In this document: positions 58,888-64,000 of the stretch, piece by piece
Position numbering within the stretch: position 1 is the first letter of the stretch
Layout of the letters: each line of letters opens with the position of its first letter
Assembly: GCA_001661515.1 (NCBI GenBank)
Contig: LUVW01000027.1
Span: forward strand, 170,067-234,066
Length of the DNA: 64,000 nt
Source: Capniomyces stellatus
Lineage: Eukaryota; Kickxellomycota; Harpellomycetes; Harpellales; Legeriomycetaceae
Direction of reading: 5' to 3'
Position numbers and translations under genes: made by a program
The notes under the pieces: generated by a model
Database searches by the model: none
Seen by the model: only the letters and a program-made list of their open reading frames with translations
What the model was told of the DNA's origin: nothing

Positions 58888-60042
58888 TCAGAAAAAGTCC
58901 ATGTTTTCGACTTCAATGCCAAAAATATCCGCAAACGCAGCGGTCACACTTATGTTTGCGCCATCTGGCGTAGGAACTTCCTCGTCACCAAAAGCATCCT
59001 CTATCGCAAATGCAATGTCATCAAAGAACTCTCTATATGCATATGGCGATCTGTCAATGACTTCCTTCCACAGTTCGGCCATGTGGCGGGCCATTTTGCA
59101 CGTATTTCCGTTACAACCAAACCTTCCTAGAACAACCGACTTATGGCCCTGATCTCTTGCCATGTTCAGAATAACCTCCATTTTGCGCATATAGTTTCGT
59201 GCTGTTTCATTTGAGATCCGGAACTCCTTTCTGCCAAAGTGTGAAACTTGTTCTATTTGAATGTTTGAGTATGGCCACACGTTGATAAAGTTCAAGTACA
59301 CAGGCTCCTCCATAAATTCGTATCCACTTATCTCAGACTCCCTAAACACGCCGACGTCGGGTGAGTATACCCCTCCAAACTCTGGTAATGGGTATGACCA
59401 ACCTCTGTTTGGGTCAATTCCATAGGGATCTTCCAGGTTATGCCACAACCAACTCCTTCTACATATTTCTTCCTCTTGGCTGCCCAACCCCTTCTTGTAA
59501 CCGCCGCCCGGCGTAGTCTTGGATCCAAATACCAGAATTGCTGGCGTTTTATTGTGGTTGGGGTGGAGCTCAATAAGCTTTTGTGCCACCTGTATGCAGT
59601 CTGCATTAACTACCCGGACCGCAGCTTTGCCCTCGGTCCAGTTGCGACTTCCGTTATTCCTAAACTCCGAAACAAACTGCTCGTCATGCGGATAATAAAC
59701 TGTTTTTTCCACGCTTTTTTTCAGTCTTGCCTTGTCAAGAATAACGTCTTCCTGCGTATAGGTTAGCTTATATTGGAACTTTAGCGTTGAAATAACTGTT
59801 CCCATTTGTATTATTGTTCGCAACGCCCTTTTCAGCTTCATGTTCTTCTGTGCCTCGTTGTACACCTCCAGCCACTTTTCGCCCTCAAACAAGTAGCTCC
59901 GAACCAACTCCAGCTGTACTTCCTCTGAAAGCAAAGCCTCCCGCAGCTCCTGTGTCGTAAACGAATTATACGCTCTGACTGCTATGACGTCGTTTTCAAT
60001 TCCATACAACCCCTTGGTGCTTTTTCTCCGTGCCTTAAGCAT
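58888..60042 (-). CDS. Microbial-type poly(ADP-ribose) glycohydrolase domain protein
   Basis: Single exon, 384 aa, starting MLKARRKSTKGLYG. The C-terminal macrodomain fold matches the TIGR02452/bacterial-type PARG family: NADCIQVAQKL, AILVFGSKTTPGGGYKKGLG and the signature GGG-x7-QEE in SQEEEICRRS, followed by VYSPDVGVFRE and LGRFGCNGN. The second Glu of QEE is the expected catalytic acid, so ADP-ribose chain or ADP-ribosyl hydrolysis is plausible. The first 130 residues (about LREALLSEEVQLELVRSYLF and YNEAQKNMKLKRALRTII) look helical and may be a regulatory extension; this is inference. No signal peptide or membrane segment. It lies tail-to-tail with UGA1. Alternatives are other macrodomain hydrolases; the QEE signature argues for PARG type. 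Confidence 0.9.
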   Translation of the reverse strand: MLKARRKSTKGLYGIENDVIAVRAYNSFTTQELREALLSEEVQLELVRSYLFEGEKWLEVYNEAQKNMKLKRALRTIIQMGTVISTLKFQYKLTYTQEDVILDKARLKKSVEKTVYYPHDEQFVSEFRNNGSRNWTEGKAAVRVVNADCIQVAQKLIELHPNHNKTPAILVFGSKTTPGGGYKKGLGSQEEEICRRSWLWHNLEDPYGIDPNRGWSYPLPEFGGVYSPDVGVFRESEISGYEFMEEPVYLNFINVWPYSNIQIEQVSHFGRKEFRISNETARNYMRKMEVILNMARDQGHKSVVLGRFGCNGNTCKMARHMAELWKEVIDRSPYAYREFFDDIAFAIEDAFGDEEVPTPDGANISVTAAFADIFGIEVENMDFF

Positions 60043-62951
60043 GTTTATCGCCTTCGCCGTACTATGAACTGTGTGTCAAGTTTTATTTGGTTTATGTACT
60101 CACTTGCTAGTGTATTTCAGCTCGCTCGCTTGTCCACTTGCTTGCTTGTTCTACTATAGGTATATTTTCCATAAACAAAAACAAGAAAAAAGAAACAGAA
60201 CCGACTTTAGTTGGTGTTCATTTCGTTTCAAAAAAAAGGGACAATGCATTGCCAGCCTATTCAATAATATGAAGCTTTGAGTGCAATTTACTTTTACTTT
60301 TACTTTTACTTTTACTTTTGCTTTTGCTTTTGCTTTTGCTTTTGCTTTTGCTTTTGCTTTTGCTTTTGCTTTTGCTTTTGCTTTTGCTTTTGCTTTTGCT
60401 TTTGCTTTTGCTTTTGCTTTTGTTTCTAAAATATATATTGAGGTAACAAAGGTTTCTACTACCTACCCGGTTTTGTATTAAACAGTATTGATAGAATGGA
60501 CTGTGTTGCTTGGTATGTATATCCTTGGCTGTTTTATATCTGTGTTTATTCAACTGAAAATAAGCAGACTGGGTTCGTAAAGCTGTTTTAATTTTGTTCC
60601 ACTAGTTTTAAACTTTAAGATGTATTTTCCTTGGTTTAAATAGACATATTTGGTCTTTGCAAAATTGATAAAGCAAAGGATGGAATTTATAGCTGCTAAA
60701 TATTGGAACAGTTATAGAATTGGTAGCAATATAATGGGTAATGTTGGTAAAAAAAAATCTCGTTTGATTAATAAACAGTCTTAAATAGAGGTCGAAGACT
60801 ACGCTAGCGTTTTTGGCTAGTCAATAGAGTATGTTTCAGATACAACTAGCGCAGCAGATATGCTTTCTAATGTAGCCAAAATGTTTGATCACTGGGAAAT
60901 CTAATGCACTCACTTTTATTATTTTTGGAATATTAAAAAGTGCTTCTATTTTGTTTTTCCTCATCCTAAACTAAGCTTAATATAACCCGCTGAATTTTAC
61001 GATTTGCCATTTTTTTTGGGCTGCTATTTTTGTAGCATGATTGTTGTTTAGAACAAGCGGAAACAATTTTATATTCAAAAGTAATAATAGGACAAATAAA
61101 CACTAATTTGCGGGGAAGAGCCGAAATATTGTACTGGTATTTGGTTGAATTGTATTCAGAACTGTGGAAGAAACAGAAACCATATTTGGAATTGTACTCT
61201 ACACGATTGCAGTTTACAATTGCAGTAAAGTCCAGCTGGCAGTGTAAGATGACTAATTTTAATCAAGGGAAACCAAGCGGAGACTAGTACGCATGAACAG
61301 CCATAACCTCTTAGTAATCAATACGTTAAAAATGAGCCATTGCAGTAATAATCGAGTCGACACACCTTTTCCTTTACAAGTATTACGCATCATCATCTAC
61401 TACCAACTCATCCCCCCCCCCCCCCCCCCCCCCATTAAACGCGCAGTAATAAGGAAGAGCGCAAGAGAAAGTAGAGGAAAGATTGGAAGAAAAAGTGGAA
61501 GAGAAAGTGGAAGCATAAGTATGAGTGGTGCGAATATGATAATAGACTGTTTATTAGTTCATAATATTACCATCCAGGTTATATAATGCAAATGTACTGA
61601 AAATCCAAAGCTGTTTGAGTGAGATTTGTCAAATAGAATTAAAGTAACTCGACGATATTATGCCAGAGCCTTGCAGTAAATAAACCTGTTTAAAGATGAG
61701 TTTGTACTTGTTAAATGCTGAGAATGTACATCAGAGCTGAAGCCCAATTAAAAGCCAGCGAATAGCTAACGAGGTTTTTGTCTTGAAACTGGCAAATGTA
61801 ATTAGGATCAAGTTTGTTCTTGACAAAACTGAGAAATAAAGTTCGATAATAATAAATTAATATATAAATGAGGAGACTAGAGGATTCTCTACAACAATCA
61901 CAATGGGTCAGTAACAAATTGCTGAATTCGGTAGATTGATATGAACTGAGAAAAAAGCACAAATATCATCCCAAAGTGTTTCTAAATCAAAAAGTCTATA
62001 TTGCTGGGGAATACTCTAAAAGGACTAAACCATTGGCTAGATTTTGCAGAAAAGCGCAATTCCTATTTCTCTAATGACAATTGCAGTCGAGTTAGTTGAG
62101 CACATTATAGTTTTAAAGTTTTAGAGGTGACTAGCTGGTTTCTTGGCGGGGTTTCCAAAAAAAAAGAAAAAGAAAGAAAAGGAAAACCCTATTAGGCTTA
62201 ATAAATAGTAATTGCAAGTATTCAGGTAGATTGTTTCAAGAAAGGCAAGTATTGTGTCAATGAACTGCCTGTCGAGTGTCATTTTAACGTCATTTTCTCA
62301 GGGAAGACAAAATGACATAAAACAACAACAAAAAAAACGAGCTTTGTGGTAGTTATAAGAAACCTATCGTAGGTGCTATTTTTCAAATCAGCTGGAAGAA
62401 GTGAGAATAAACCTCACCATTGAATTAAACATTTCGACCTCGCAATAGGGCTAAAGCCAAGCAATGATGGTAATTGGTCAATTAGAAATGGATTTCACAT
62501 GGTGTTTTCTGGATGCAATGATTTACTAAATAAAGTCGCATATTTAACACAAATTGTTCAACAACAGAGTCGAAAGTATATACAAACAGTCTTTCTGGAC
62601 GTAATAACAAAGCAGCAAGAATATTGGTCAATCAAAGGCAAGTAGGCAAGTAGAAAAGTAGAAAAGTAGGCAAGTAGGCAAGTAGAAAGGTTACCAAACC
62701 AATATATAACTCGGTATGGCTTCAATTAAAGCTCATTTAAACGCGTCTTTGTAGCTTGAGGTGACCACCGGTTATTAACTTTGAAGCTGTGCATATGATA
62801 TTTACTTGGGTAGAAAAAAAAAAAGGGAGTGGAAGGAGGTATCAATAGATAGGACCAAGATTTTAAAATACTACCGGTTTTATTTTGTTGGTGATAAGTA
62901 ATTCCGAAATAAAAAACGCCAGGTGAATTATACAATGTAAAGAAAGGCTAT
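60043..62951. other. Gene-poor intergenic region
   Basis: About 2.9 kb with no supported gene. It contains a long (cttttg)n repeat (listed separately), a run of 22 C at 61412-61433 and a gcaagtagaaaagtag-like repeat near 62638-62690. An open stretch of about 60 codons at 61110-61287 has no Met or motif. Promoters of the PARG gene and the 3' end of URA5 lie at its edges. Confidence 0.55.
60291..60420. repeat. Hexanucleotide repeat (cttttg)n
   Basis: About 22 near-perfect copies of a 6-nt unit; the first four or five are cttttA and the rest cttttG, showing a single-base shift along the array. Non-coding, although the minus-strand frame would spell a Lys-Ser repeat. Confidence 0.95.
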
Positions 62952-63638
62952 TTAGAGCTTTACGCCATACATTTCACGGTACTTTGTGATTTCTGGCAAA
63001 ATGTTTTTATACTCGTTCTCGGTGGTGTTTAGATACTCAATGATCAAGCCAAGCTGGACAATCGAGATAACCGGTAAATTGTAGGTAGACTGGATTTCAT
63101 TGACAGCACTAGTTTTACCATCGTTTCCAACTTCTTGGCGGTCGATAGCAACCACAACACCAACAGGAATTCCACCAGCCTGGCGAATCACGTCAAACGA
63201 GTTTCTAATAGCCGTGCCTGCAGTAATCACGTCATCAATAATCAACACACGTTTTCCCTGCAAAGAAGCACCAACAATCAATCCACCCTCGCCATGGTCT
63301 TTAGGTTCTTTGCGGTCGTAGGCGAATGGGAAGCCGTTGTTTTTGAATCTAGAGTCCTGGATCTCAGCTGGAGTGATTCGGGCCAAAGTCGATGAGACTG
63401 CGGAGGCTAAAGGAATGCCTTTATATGCTGGGCCAAACAGAACATCAAACTCGATCTCGCTATCGATGATAGTTTTGCTGTATAGCTCGCTGACTTGGGC
63501 CAATGAGCTCCCGGTGTTGAAATTTCCAGCGTTGAAGAAAAAGGGCGAGATTCTTCCTGATTTTAGAGTGAATGAGCCGAATTTCAAAACGGAATTCTCG
63601 ATTGCAACGTCAATAAACTTTTTTTGATAGTCCTTCAT
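62952..63638 (-). CDS. URA5: Orotate phosphoribosyltransferase
   Basis: Converts orotate and PRPP to orotidine monophosphate in pyrimidine synthesis, cytosolic. Single exon, 228 aa, starting MKDYQKKFIDVAIENSVLKFG, the usual OPRTase start. Motifs: TLKSGRISPFFFNAG, FGPAYKGIPLA, FPFAYDRKEPKDHGEGG (flexible catalytic loop) and the PRPP-binding VLIIDDVITAGTAIR. The length matches fungal URA5/URA10 (about 225 aa). The whole gene is present, with the C-terminus KYREMYGVKL. Confidence 0.97.
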   Translation of the reverse strand: MKDYQKKFIDVAIENSVLKFGSFTLKSGRISPFFFNAGNFNTGSSLAQVSELYSKTIIDSEIEFDVLFGPAYKGIPLASAVSSTLARITPAEIQDSRFKNNGFPFAYDRKEPKDHGEGGLIVGASLQGKRVLIIDDVITAGTAIRNSFDVIRQAGGIPVGVVVAIDRQEVGNDGKTSAVNEIQSTYNLPVISIVQLGLIIEYLNTTENEYKNILPEITKYREMYGVKL

Positions 63639-64000
63639 TTTCCTCGATTGATTTTATATTTGAGTTTTATATTCGAGTTCTAGCTTGATAATTATCTTTT
63701 GAATTGCTATTTTTATTTCAGATTCAAAGATCAGTGCTAATCTAATATACCAATAGAAAAGTAAGAGTTAAAAAAAAATCACCAACCCGGAGACTTGGGG
63801 GACGTACAAATTAATTTTACTTTCAGTTGATAGCGAATGTTTCTTTTTTTTTTTTTCCTACTTTGGCTTTGGCCTTTTTAAAGCAAAATGTTGATCTCAA
63901 ATCCAAAATTCAAATCTAAGCCCAAATCAAATCTAAAATTCTTGTAAAAAAAAAAAACTGGTTGTAGCGAATAGAAATTCCGACGAGTCGAGTTAAAATA
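63639..64000. promoter_or_regulatory. URA5 upstream region
   Basis: 362 nt of AT-rich DNA to the window end. It holds A and T runs and imperfect aaatctaa-like repeats near 63895-63945. No further feature identified. Confidence 0.55.

Noticed and set aside
60257..60553. Minus-strand frame with a Lys-Ser repeat
   Set aside because: It consists almost entirely of the cttttg microsatellite and has no flanking coding signal.
60780..61290. Two short open stretches that faintly resemble retroelement protein
   Set aside because: Each is under 65 codons, with no start codon or diagnostic motif; chance cannot be excluded.

Overview
The window is nuclear DNA of an AT-rich fungus. Genes carry short spliceosomal introns (about 50-260 nt) with GTAAGT-like donors; one has a perfect TACTAAC branch site. 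Most predicted proteins are conserved eukaryotic or fungal ones: PAN2, XRN1, PP2A catalytic subunit, PSF3, LETM1/MDM38, CLPTM1, a BUD14/TEA4-type SH3 protein, mitochondrial SOD2, MIC19, spermidine synthase, GABA transaminase and orotate phosphoribosyltransferase. Intron-rich genes, low-complexity insertions, a degenerate trypsin-like secreted protein and LINE fragments suggest an early-diverging filamentous fungus, perhaps Kickxellomycotina. That placement is inference. Gene density is about one per 4 kb, and long stretches hold no recognisable gene.

Layout: 1-4367 PAN2 (minus, 3' part missing at the left edge); 5113-6294 GPI-anchored pseudo-trypsin (minus); 8509-10884 large disordered protein (minus); 10.9-17.1 kb gene desert ending in a 1.5 kb purine-rich leader; 17077-18111 PP2A catalytic subunit (plus); sequence gap; 18437-23641 XRN1 (minus); 24347-25454 PSF3 (minus, four exons assembled by hand); 27243-29551 LETM1 (plus); 31407-32240 secreted orphan (plus); 32722-35184 CLPTM1 (minus); 38238-38892 second secreted orphan (plus); 39.0-40.6 kb a young truncated LINE inside an older LINE; 42569-45814 SH3 polarity protein (plus); 46142-47015 Mn-SOD (minus); 49592-51928 F-box/WD40 protein (plus); 52386-53259 MIC19 (minus); 53922-55300 spermidine synthase (plus); 56324-58436 GABA transaminase (plus); 58888-60042 microbial-type PARG (minus); 62952-63638 URA5 (minus).

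Themes: two central mRNA-decay enzymes (PAN2 deadenylase, XRN1 5'-3' exonuclease) lie within 24 kb; three mitochondrial proteins (LETM1, SOD2, MIC19) are scattered; spermidine synthase and GABA transaminase are tandem neighbours that could be linked through putrescine/GABA metabolism, though this may be chance. The 29.5-42.5 kb stretch is gene-poor and holds both secreted orphans and the LINE remnants. I saw no CRISPR array, rRNA or tRNA.

The most interesting general signal is compositional. The coding strand of several genes is strongly G-rich at the 5' end and turns C-rich toward the 3' end. The skew changes sign inside genes on both strands. Hexanucleotide repeats and long poly-G/poly-C tracts also recur across the window.
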